Origin: an uncultured Muribaculaceae bacterium
Lineage (GTDB): Bacteria; Bacteroidota; Bacteroidia; Bacteroidales; Muribaculaceae
DNA: 9,290 nt
Reading direction: 5' to 3'
NCBI GenBank assembly: GCA_910586175.1
Contig: CAJUIJ010000093.1
Coordinates: 1 to 9,290, forward strand
Under the pieces are notes generated by a model that saw nothing but the letters and a program-made list of their open reading frames with translations, was not told the origin of the DNA and ran no database searches. A program made the translations under genes and the position numbers. Of the stretch, positions 1 to 6,246 are shown one piece after another (the first letter of the stretch is position 1; every line of letters begins with the position of its first letter).

Positions 1-70
1 GCAAAAAGCAAGGCAAAAACCAAAGCAAATGGGTGTTCCGTTTGTCGCGGCTGTGCCGCGACCTGGCCAT
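1..70 (-). CDS. possible start of a divergent gene running off the left edge
   Basis: On the minus strand an ATG at 70-68 opens a frame that stays open to the window edge. It encodes about 23 residues: a basic start (MARSRHSRDKR) followed by a hydrophobic run (HLLWFLPCFL), which is the pattern of a signal anchor or first membrane helix. If real, it is a membrane or exported protein transcribed away from the efflux operon. The evidence is weak. The piece is short, two plus-strand frames are also open across the same bases, and a perfect hairpin (44-62) lies inside it, so the stretch may equally be noncoding. No function can be assigned. Confidence 0.25.
   Translation of the reverse strand, partial: MARSRHSRDKRNTHLLWFLPCFL
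44..62. repeat. perfect 7-bp hairpin
   Basis: GTCGCGG (44-50) and CCGCGAC (56-62) pair perfectly around the 5-nt loop CTGTG. No T-run follows on the plus strand within 20 nt. On the minus strand the following bases are not T-rich either, so this is not a convincing intrinsic terminator. It could be a small structured element or chance symmetry inside a coding start. Confidence 0.4.
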
Positions 71-71
71 G

Positions 72-111
72 GTCAAAAAGGAACTTTTTTAGTCAAAAAG
101 AAACTTCTTAA
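72..111. repeat. 20-bp tandem duplication, two copies
   Basis: Positions 72-91 and 92-111 are two adjacent 20-nt copies, both starting GTCAAAAAG, identical at 17 of 20 positions. The first copy also forms a weak hairpin (AAAAAG 75-80, loop GAA, CTTTTT 84-89). The duplication lies between the hairpin at 44-62 and the candidate promoter of the TolC gene. Its role is unknown; a regulator-binding site or a slippage product are both possible. Confidence 0.45.
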
Positions 112-133
112 TATTTTTAAACTTTTACCCGAC

Positions 134-141
134 TATTTTTG
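134..141 (+). promoter_or_regulatory. candidate Bacteroidales -7 box for the efflux operon
   Basis: TATTTTTG matches the TAnnTTTG -7 element of Bacteroidetes primary sigma factors. It sits 95 nt upstream of the TolC start codon, which would give a 5' untranslated leader of roughly 90 nt. No clear TTG or TTTG -33 element lies 19-21 nt upstream, so the call rests on one box only. The rest of 1-236 shows no other gene that can be defended. Confidence 0.35.
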
Positions 142-236
142 TATTTATAAAGAGGAATATAAGATAAGCAAGCTAACAATCAAACCTGCAAAATCCTCTT
201 CCTCAATAACAATGTATTACCCATATTGCAGTCCAT

Positions 237-1694
237 ATGAAGATTGTCACACAAATCGCATTGCTTGGCTGCGCCATAGCGACCATTATATCAGCCCCGC
301 AAGCCGGAGCTCAGAGTTATTCCCTTGACTCGTGTCGCAACATGGCGCTTCGCGCCAATAAGGGCCTGAGGGCAGCCGACGAGGCTGTCAAGGGTGCCGA
401 GTACACCAAGAAGGCAGCCTTCGCCGGCTACCTCCCGGCCATCGACGCCTCCGCCACATACGTCTACAACCAGCACAAGATTTCGCTGCTTAAGGAGAAT
501 GCCAAGCTACCCACCATGGCCTTCAACCCGGCCACCGGCAAGTATGAATACGACCTTGTAACCGGGCCTGACGGCATACCCGTGAAAGACCCCGCTACAG
601 GCAGCTACATTCCGAAGACCATAGCCGAGATTCCGAAGGAGGCGATGACTTTCGACACCCGCAATGTCTTTGCCGGTGCCGTAACGCTCACTCAGCCCAT
701 ATTCATGGGTGGACAAATCAAAGCCCTTAATGACATAGCGGAAGCTTCAGGCGAATTTCTCAAGGCTTCCCGCTCAAGCATGGAGCAGGATGTCATCTAT
801 AACGTGGATGAAAGCTACTGGCTGGTGGTATCGCTATGCGCAAAGCAGAAACTCGCACAAAGCTTCGTCAACCTCGTAGACTCGCTTCACTATAATGTGC
901 AGGCCATGTATGACGAGGGAGTGGCTACAAAGTCCGACCTCCTTACAGTAGACGTGCGCCTCAACGAGGCAAAGATGATGCTGACCAAGGTAGACAACGG
1001 CCTCTCGTTATCAAGGATGGCCCTCGCCCAAGCCTGCGGCCTCCCCATTCACACGCAGATGACCCTCGCTGACGAAGAGGCCCTTGGCATAGGCAACGAA
1101 ATGCCCGATTATGCCTACAATATAGAGGATGTATATGCCCGGCGCAAGGACCTTGAGGCAGTGCGCAAGGGCATAAAGGTGCTCCAAGGGCAAGAGAAAC
1201 TCGCACTCGGCGACATGCTACCCAAGATCGGACTCGTCGGAGCTTACACGTTCTCGACACCCAACCTCATCAACGGTTTCGACAAGCATGTGAAAGGAGG
1301 CTTCAGCATAGGCGCATCTGTAGTGATACCGATATGGCACTGGGGCGGCAACTACAACAAGTATCGAGCAGCCAAGTCGGCCACCAATGCCCAGCGCATC
1401 ATGCTCGACGACCTTGAGGAGAAAGTAGAACTTCAGGTCAACCAGGCCAAATTCAAATTTGCCGAGGCTTTCAAGACTTACGACACAGCGACCTCCAATA
1501 TGGCAAGCGCCACCGAAAACCTCCGCTGTGCCGAAGATGGCTACAAGGAGGGGGTATTGACCACCAACGACGTGATAGCAGCCCAGACAGGATGGCTCCA
1601 AGCCAACTCCGACATTATAGATGCAGAGATAGGGATTCAGCTATGCCGCACCTACCTCTCAAAAGTCTTAGGCTCCCTGATGGTAAATGAATAA
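237..1694 (+). CDS. TolC-family outer membrane efflux channel
   Basis: This 485-residue protein is the outer-membrane part of the tripartite export system encoded with the next three genes; TolC-family trimers form a beta-barrel in the outer membrane and a helical tunnel through the periplasm. Residues 1-25 are a signal peptide, with likely cleavage after AGA (23-25). An LLGC at 9-12 resembles a lipobox but is too early and is followed by more hydrophobic sequence. The two internal repeats of the family are visible: a strand-then-helix element at 145-170 (FAGAVTLTQPIFMGGQIKA) and its counterpart at 356-380 (FSIGASVVIPIWHWGG). Each is followed by long helical stretches. A polar insertion at about 88-138 likely forms an extracellular or periplasmic loop. 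The ATG at 237 is chosen because it gives an intact signal peptide. The substrate cannot be read from the sequence. Confidence 0.93.
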   Translation: MKIVTQIALLGCAIATIISAPQAGAQSYSLDSCRNMALRANKGLRAADEAVKGAEYTKKAAFAGYLPAIDASATYVYNQHKISLLKENAKLPTMAFNPATGKYEYDLVTGPDGIPVKDPATGSYIPKTIAEIPKEAMTFDTRNVFAGAVTLTQPIFMGGQIKALNDIAEASGEFLKASRSSMEQDVIYNVDESYWLVVSLCAKQKLAQSFVNLVDSLHYNVQAMYDEGVATKSDLLTVDVRLNEAKMMLTKVDNGLSLSRMALAQACGLPIHTQMTLADEEALGIGNEMPDYAYNIEDVYARRKDLEAVRKGIKVLQGQEKLALGDMLPKIGLVGAYTFSTPNLINGFDKHVKGGFSIGASVVIPIWHWGGNYNKYRAAKSATNAQRIMLDDLEEKVELQVNQAKFKFAEAFKTYDTATSNMASATENLRCAEDGYKEGVLTTNDVIAAQTGWLQANSDIIDAEIGIQLCRTYLSKVLGSLMVNE

Positions 1695-1720
1695 TGAAAA
1701 ATGAATAATGAATAACTAAC

Positions 1721-1970
1721 CCAAGCCGTAAGCTTTTATCCGCAAAGCGCAAAGCGAGTAAATCATTAACCCAAGCCGTCAGCTTTTATCCGCAAAGCGC
1801 AAAGCGAGTAAATCATTGACCCAAGCCGTAAGCTTTTATCCGCAACGCGCAACGCGAGTAAATTATTAACCCAAGCCGTAAGCTTTTATCCGCAACGCGC
1901 AACGCGAGTAAATTATTAACCCAAGCCGTCAGATTTTGTTCTGTGATCGCGCGAAGCGCGTAAAAACCAA
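1721..1970. repeat. 50-bp tandem repeats, four full copies plus a degenerate fifth
   Basis: This array fills most of the 299-bp gap between the TolC and HlyD genes. Full units are 1721-1770, 1771-1820, 1821-1870 and 1871-1920, each exactly 50 bp and starting CCAAGCCGT. Units 3 and 4 are identical. Units 1 and 2 differ from each other at two positions. Within each unit a heptamer is doubled: CGCAAAGCGCAAAG in units 1-2 and CGCAACGCGCAACG in units 3-4, so both heptamers changed together. Each unit can form a small AAGC/GCTT hairpin near its start. A fifth unit begins at 1921 and soon diverges; it ends in a perfect CGCGC-GAA-GCGCG hairpin (1948-1960). Stop codons and a length not divisible by three argue against coding. 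Just before the array, 1685-1717 is an AT-rich simple-sequence run related to 3048-3062. Confidence 0.9.
1948..1960. repeat. 5-bp GC hairpin at the end of the repeat array
   Basis: CGCGC, loop GAA, GCGCG form a perfect stem. It occupies the degenerate fifth repeat, about 35 nt before the HlyD start codon. There is no T-run after it, so it does not look like a terminator. It could act on mRNA stability or on the HlyD ribosome-binding region, but that is inference. Confidence 0.45.
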
Positions 1971-1993
1971 GAAGCAAATAAAACCCCAAAAAT

Positions 1994-3031
1994 ATGGCCA
2001 CACAAGATACCAACCAAGCTCCCTATGGAGCACAAGACCCCGAGGAGGTAACCAAAAGAGACAAGGCTCTGATCCTCACAATCGTAGTAATCCTGCTCGT
2101 GATAGCGGCAGCCGCCGTATGCGGCTTCCTCTTTATCAAGCCTCAGCCCGACACTGTGCAGGGGCAAGGCGACGCCACAGAAATCCGAATCTCTGGCAAG
2201 ATGCCGGGGCGTGTGCGCGACATATATGTAGAGGAGGGCCAGCACGTCAAGGCCGGCGACACGCTCGTGCACATCGTCAGCACCCTCGTCGATGCCCAGT
2301 ATGACCAGGCTGAAGCCATGGAAGAAGCGGCAAAGGCTGCCGAGGCCAAGGTCGACGCCGGTGCCCGAATTCAGGTAATCCAGGCCGCAGAGGATATATG
2401 GCACCAGGCCCAGGCAGCATCCGACATTACCGAGAAAACATACCGCCGCATGGAGTCTCTCTTCGCCAAGGGTGTGATAAGCGCCCAGAAACGCGACGAG
2501 GCAAAGGCTGCCTACGAAGGTGCGAAGGCCGGTGAAGCAGCGGCACGAAGCAGCTATGAGCTTGCCAAGGCCGGCGCACAGCGCGAGGACAAACAAGCCT
2601 CCTCTGCAATGGTCAGGGTGGCCCGCGCAGGTGTCAGCAAGGCTAACGCCCTGCTTGAAGACCAATATCTGATCGCCCCATACGATGGCGTCATCACAGT
2701 GATTTACCCCAACACCAGCGAGCTTATCGCCACCGGTGCCCCGGTGATGACTCTCCAGAAGGATGACCACTGGGCAGTCTTCAATGTGCGCGAGACTCTC
2801 CTCAAGGATATCAAGCTCGGCTCCGAATTGAAGGTATACATCCCGGCTCTCGACAAGGACACCGTGATGAAGGTATTCTATATCAAGGATCTCGGCACCT
2901 ACGCCAACTGGCAGGCCACCAAGGCCACAGGCGACTACGATGCGCGCACATTCCAAGTGAAATGCCGCCCCGCCAATCCGATAGCCGACTTCCGCCCGGG
3001 CATGTCAGTTGTCTACAAAGGAGTAAAATGA
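1994..3031 (+). CDS. HlyD/EmrA-type periplasmic adaptor (membrane fusion protein)
   Basis: This 345-residue protein is the adaptor that bridges inner-membrane permeases and the TolC-like channel. A cytoplasmic N-tail (1-24) is followed by one membrane helix (about 25-48). Next comes the first half of a lipoyl/barrel-sandwich domain (about 60-98, with IRISGKMPGRVRDIYVEEGQ and VKAGDTL). An alanine-rich helical hairpin follows (about 99-222), which would contact the channel. The second half-domain carries the family APYDGVI (228-234). The C-terminal beta-barrel region has the typical FRPGMSV (333-339). Length and domain order are normal for adaptors that work with ABC-2 permeases (YbhG/YhiI type). 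The ATG at 1994 lies in an A-rich context without a clear Shine-Dalgarno, as is common in Bacteroidales. It follows the tandem-repeat spacer and is probably transcribed with the TolC gene. Confidence 0.93.
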   Translation: MATQDTNQAPYGAQDPEEVTKRDKALILTIVVILLVIAAAAVCGFLFIKPQPDTVQGQGDATEIRISGKMPGRVRDIYVEEGQHVKAGDTLVHIVSTLVDAQYDQAEAMEEAAKAAEAKVDAGARIQVIQAAEDIWHQAQAASDITEKTYRRMESLFAKGVISAQKRDEAKAAYEGAKAGEAAARSSYELAKAGAQREDKQASSAMVRVARAGVSKANALLEDQYLIAPYDGVITVIYPNTSELIATGAPVMTLQKDDHWAVFNVRETLLKDIKLGSELKVYIPALDKDTVMKVFYIKDLGTYANWQATKATGDYDARTFQVKCRPANPIADFRPGMSVVYKGVK

Positions 3032-3039
3032 TAATTAAT

Positions 3040-3136
3040 AATTAATGATGAATAATGAATAATTATTTGACTCGCAAGTTCTGCAAAAGTCATATATCGT
3101 GACTTCGCAATAATTATTCATTATTCATTATTAATT
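3040..3136. repeat. AT-rich palindrome with 28-bp stem between adaptor and permease genes
   Basis: Arms 3040-3067 and 3109-3136 are complementary at 27 of 28 positions, and the one exception (3047 with 3129) is a G-U pair in the sense-strand RNA. Inside is a second hairpin: 3087-3092 (AAGTCA) pairs with 3100-3105 (TGACTT), extended by TGC/GCA at 3082-3084 and 3107-3109. It starts 9 nt after the HlyD stop and ends 14 nt before the next ATG, so it fills almost the whole 119-bp gap. The stem is A/T-rich with no T-tract of terminator type. A role in mRNA processing or differential expression is possible. The arms share a 17-mer with 7208-7224. Confidence 0.85.
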
Positions 3137-3150
3137 AACCAATTAAAAAG

Positions 3151-4329
3151 ATGAGTGATTACAAAATAAAATCGGGAGCATGGGCCATAATGGTAAGGTC
3201 GCTGGTCCAGATAGTGCGCCGTCCTCTCATGTGGGTGGCCATGATCGGGCTGCCGGTTTTCCTGATTCTCTTCGTCACCTCGATGCTTGAGACAGGGCTT
3301 CCAACCAAAATCCCGGCAGCCATTGTAGACCGCGACGGCACTTCTCTGTCGCGCAGCGTCACACAGTCGCTCGGCTCCATGCAGATGGTAGACCTCAAGC
3401 TCCAGGCCAATTCTTTCTCTGAAGCCAAGCACGCCATGCAGGAGGGCAAGATATACGGATACTTCCTCATCCCCGAAAATTTCGAGTCTGACCTGCTTGC
3501 AGGCCGTAGCCCTGAGATTTCGTTCTATACCAATATGGTATATTACGTGCCCGGCACACTGCTGTTCAAGACGTTCAAGTCAACAGCAGTTTACACCAAG
3601 GCCGGTGTGGCGGCCGACGTGGCAAATGCCCTCGGGCAAAATCCTGCGCAGCTCGCTCCGCTCATGCAGCCCGTCAACATCGTGTCGCGCCCCATCGGCA
3701 ACCCGCTGTTAAATTATGGCATATACCTCGGCAACTCGTTCGTGCCATGCTGCATGCAGCTCATGATTATGCTCACGGTCTGCTTTGCGCTCGGACAAGA
3801 GATAAAATACCACACTTCGGTGCGCCTCATGCGCATGGCCAGAGGTTCCATATTCCGGGCCGTATACGCCAAGCTCCTCCCACAGACTATCATTTGGTGG
3901 GTAATCATTATGTTCATGACGGCGTGGCTCTTCAAGTTTTGCGGATATACAATGTCCGGTTCATGGGGATGGCTGATTCTCTCCGAGCTTCTCTTTGTGC
4001 TCGCCTCGCAGGGCTTCGCGCTCTTCGTGTTCTGCGTCATTCCTAACCTGCGCTTCTCTCTATCAATCTGCGCGTTGACCGGCATCCTCAGCTTCTCTAT
4101 CGCGGCATTCTCTTTTCCGGAGGAGAGCATGTATCCGGCCATGAGCATCTTCAGCTATCTCATGCCGATTCGCTATAATTTTCTTATATACAGCGACATC
4201 GCACTTAACGGTCGCGACATTTTCTTCTCGCGCATGTGGTTTGTGGCCTATATCGCTTATATCATCGCTCCGCTCACCATGCTCTGGAAGCTCAAGCGCA
4301 ACATGCTGCACCCCGTGTACATCCCTTGA
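3151..4329 (+). CDS. ABC-2 type transporter permease, first of a pair
   Basis: This 392-residue inner-membrane protein has the layout of the ABC2_membrane_3 / YhhJ-YbhR family. One membrane helix lies at about 27-46, then a large extracytoplasmic domain of about 150 residues, then five helices near 197-215, 242-263, 275-297, 302-322 and 362-380. The start of the outer domain carries AAIVDRDGTSLSRSVTQSLG (56-75), the signature also seen in the neighbouring permease. Such proteins normally pair with an ATP-binding subunit and hand substrate to a HlyD adaptor and TolC channel. No Walker A or other nucleotide-binding motif is present in this protein. The ATG at 3151 directly follows AAAAAG and gives an intact N-terminus. 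The substrate is unknown; related systems export drugs or cell-surface compounds. Confidence 0.9.
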   Translation: MSDYKIKSGAWAIMVRSLVQIVRRPLMWVAMIGLPVFLILFVTSMLETGLPTKIPAAIVDRDGTSLSRSVTQSLGSMQMVDLKLQANSFSEAKHAMQEGKIYGYFLIPENFESDLLAGRSPEISFYTNMVYYVPGTLLFKTFKSTAVYTKAGVAADVANALGQNPAQLAPLMQPVNIVSRPIGNPLLNYGIYLGNSFVPCCMQLMIMLTVCFALGQEIKYHTSVRLMRMARGSIFRAVYAKLLPQTIIWWVIIMFMTAWLFKFCGYTMSGSWGWLILSELLFVLASQGFALFVFCVIPNLRFSLSICALTGILSFSIAAFSFPEESMYPAMSIFSYLMPIRYNFLIYSDIALNGRDIFFSRMWFVAYIAYIIAPLTMLWKLKRNMLHPVYIP

Positions 4330-4355
4330 TGTCTCGATGGCGCATGTATAAATTT

Positions 4356-4523
4356 TAAGTACCCGCTCAGATTAAAAGCATATTATAATGTGAGTATATG
4401 GATGGTTGATTTTTCGCCCGATTGGAAGGCGCACAGTAACCACTCTGTAACTGAGAAGCGGGTGGAAAAGCAGCCATTCATATGCCCGCAGGATGGTATG
4501 CTTTTAATCTGAGCGGGTACTTA
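4356..4523 (+). repeat. 168-nt foldback element with 27-bp perfect terminal inverted repeats
   Basis: Positions 4356-4382 and 4497-4523 are perfect 27-nt inverted repeats. Pairing continues inward in the same register (paired positions sum to 8879) with no bulge: 10 of 13 positions at 4383-4395, 24 of 25 at 4396-4420, and 10 of 17 at 4421-4437, closing on the loop AACC (4438-4441). In the sense RNA 71 of 82 positions pair, nine as G-U. Tandem G-A mismatches at 4425-4426 against 4453-4454 have the sheared-pair arrangement common in structured RNA. The element fills most of the 193-bp gap between the permease genes, and its last base is the A of the first ATG of the second permease. No target-site duplication is visible. 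It may be a miniature transposable foldback element, a regulatory RNA structure, or both. Confidence 0.85.
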
Positions 4524-5752
4524 TGCTTATGAAAAAGTTTAAATCTTTCATACTCGGGCTGGTCAATGTGTATTGCCGGGAGTTCAAGCTGGTGACCCAC
4601 GACATAGGCATCATGCTCTTCCTGCTCTTCCTGCCGCTCGCTTATCCTATCATATATTCGCTTATATATAACCCTGAGCTGGTCAAGAATGTGCCTCTCG
4701 TGGTGGTCGACAATGACCGCACACCCCTAAGCCGCGAGCTGGTGCGCAACATCGATGCGTGCGATGAAGCCCGTGTGCTCGGCTATGCCGCTGACCTCCC
4801 CGAGGCAAAGAAAGCTATGGACTCTCACAAGGCTTTCGCCATACTTGAGATTCCGGACGGCTTCGCCAAGAAAATCGGACGCTCGGAGCAGGGAAATGCC
4901 GTGCTATACAGCGACATGACACTCCTGCTGCGCTTCCGCGGCTTCCTTATGGCCACCACCAATGTCATGATGGAGATGGGAAGTGAACTTATGACCAAGG
5001 ATATCAATCTTGTGGCCCCGCTCGCCGAGACTATCGCCGTAGAAGACCCATTGCCCATGAACTACATTCCGATGGGCAACATACGCAGTGGCTTCGACTC
5101 GTTCATTATGCCCGGCGTGCTTATACTCATCCTGCACCAGTGCATCGTTCTCGCCATCGGTATGGCCGGCGGCGCAAGGCGCGAGAGCCGCTACCTCGTG
5201 GGCTACAACCCGCACAACAATATGAAGTCGGTGGCCGGCACAATGCTGGGCCAGATATTATGCTACATCACGATTCTCGTGATTCCTATGATTTTCTTGA
5301 TCCATTACGTGCCGCTGATGTTCAGATTCCCTATGGCCGGGTCTTTAGCAGAAGAGATGGTATACCTGCTCCCCATGGTGCTCGGAGCTTTCGGCATAGG
5401 ATATGTATTCCAAGCCTTTGTAACGGAGCGTGAGTCAGTCTTTGTGAGTTGGGTGGTCACTTCAGTGATGTTCCTGCTCCTATCCGGCCTTATCTGGCCC
5501 CACTACGACATGATAGGCATATGGCGTTACCTCGCCGATGCTCTCCCCTCCACGTGGGGCGTAACCGGGTTCATCAAGATTGCATCAAATGGAGCAACCA
5601 TTTCTCAGATATCCGGAGAATTCGAATCTTTATGGATTGTATCGCTCGTCTGGCTATTGCTCGGATACCTCACCCAGCGTTTCGTGGTGTATCCATCTAT
5701 CTACGGGCGCAAGTCTGATGCTAAGAAACGGGCCACGGTGGCCGAAATCTGA
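4523..5752 (+). CDS. ABC-2 type transporter permease, second of a pair
   Basis: This 409-residue inner-membrane protein is a paralogue of the preceding permease with the same layout. A helix at about 28-49 is followed by an outer domain opening with VVVDNDRTPLSRELV (60-74), then helices near 195-215, 242-262, 280-299, 305-324 and 369-386, and a short basic tail. The two probably form a heterodimeric membrane domain. No nucleotide-binding motif is present. Two starts are possible: ATG 4523, whose first base closes the foldback stem, or ATG 4529 (MKKFKSF), which is just outside it and gives a more usual basic N-terminus. The second is at least as likely. The frame is closed upstream by a TAA at 4505-4507. 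The last 52 bp overlap the 3' end of aroK on the other strand, with both reading frames intact. Confidence 0.9.
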   Translation: MLMKKFKSFILGLVNVYCREFKLVTHDIGIMLFLLFLPLAYPIIYSLIYNPELVKNVPLVVVDNDRTPLSRELVRNIDACDEARVLGYAADLPEAKKAMDSHKAFAILEIPDGFAKKIGRSEQGNAVLYSDMTLLLRFRGFLMATTNVMMEMGSELMTKDINLVAPLAETIAVEDPLPMNYIPMGNIRSGFDSFIMPGVLILILHQCIVLAIGMAGGARRESRYLVGYNPHNNMKSVAGTMLGQILCYITILVIPMIFLIHYVPLMFRFPMAGSLAEEMVYLLPMVLGAFGIGYVFQAFVTERESVFVSWVVTSVMFLLLSGLIWPHYDMIGIWRYLADALPSTWGVTGFIKIASNGATISQISGEFESLWIVSLVWLLLGYLTQRFVVYPSIYGRKSDAKKRATVAEI

Positions 5753-6246
5753 CGGTGGTCTTCAAGTTCCTCCCCGCTAAACCGTATGGCGGCTTGCGAA
5801 TAATATTGTTCGCGGGCCGCCAATCCTTTTTCCACGGCCTCGCGCATCTCCGATTTGCTCTTGCCGGCCATCAGCGGCCGGCGTGAGTTGTTGACCAGCA
5901 AACGGGTCACTGTCCTCTCTACGGTTGCCTCAAGCCATACGGTCAGGCCTCGCCCGTTCATATATTCCATATTGCCCATGAAGCATGGTGTGCCTCCACC
6001 GCAGGCCACCACCACATTCTCAAACTCCCCTACCTCCCGGAGCATCGCCGATTCCATGCGCCTGAACTCCCCCTCTCCCTTTTCCGCAAATATACGGGTG
6101 ATAGGCATGCGGAAACGTTGCTCTATATAAAAATCAAGGTCAATGAAGTCCCACCCCTTAGCCTTTGCCAACGCTTTGCCAAACGTGGTCTTGCCACACG
6201 CCATATAGCCGATAATAAAAATCGGCGCGACCTCTTCTTTTATCAT
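5701..6246 (-). CDS. aroK: shikimate kinase
   Basis: This 181-residue cytoplasmic enzyme phosphorylates shikimate to shikimate 3-phosphate with ATP, the fifth step of the chorismate (aromatic amino acid) pathway. Visible features are a P-loop GYMACGKTT (13-21), the shikimate-binding DLD (36-38), FRRME with the substrate arginine (61-65), the GGG motif (83-85), a lid arginine in SRRP (R123) and a late arginine in AAREQYY (R145). The canonical P-loop of the family is GxMGxGKT/S; here the fourth position is Ala and the fifth Cys, while the Lys and Thr that bind phosphate are kept. Length is normal. The start ATG overlaps the stop of the upstream DUF2752 gene (ATGA, 4 nt), which suggests translational coupling. 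The 3' end overlaps the convergent permease gene by 52 bp. Confidence 0.95.
   Translation of the reverse strand: MIKEEVAPIFIIGYMACGKTTFGKALAKAKGWDFIDLDFYIEQRFRMPITRIFAEKGEGEFRRMESAMLREVGEFENVVVACGGGTPCFMGNMEYMNGRGLTVWLEATVERTVTRLLVNNSRRPLMAGKSKSEMREAVEKGLAAREQYYSQAAIRFSGEELEDHRQISATVARFLASDLRP

Noticed and set aside
44..90. Intrinsic terminator of an upstream gene (hairpin and later T-run)
   Set aside because: The GC hairpin ends at 62 and the T-run is at 85-90, too far apart. The A/T hairpin at 75-89 is weak, so a terminator is not supported.
29..328. 99-codon plus-strand frame at the left edge
   Set aside because: It runs through the AT-rich leader and overlaps the signal-peptide region of the TolC gene in another frame, with no domain or plausible composition.
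1721..1920. CRISPR array
   Set aside because: Units abut with no unique spacers between them and no cas genes are present; this is a plain tandem repeat.
1813..2013. 66-codon minus-strand frame across the 50-bp repeats
   Set aside because: The translation is only the repeat read in shifting frames (50 is not divisible by 3), and it runs into the HlyD gene on the other strand.
1916..2956. 346-codon minus-strand frame opposite the HlyD gene
   Set aside because: It mirrors the adaptor's codon structure, has no family features, and the plus-strand frame encodes a clear HlyD protein.
4402..4512. 36-codon frame inside the foldback element (starts MVDFSPDW)
   Set aside because: It lies within the self-complementary structure, has no visible start signal or recognisable motif, and ends in the inverted-repeat arm. 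Chance is the simplest explanation.
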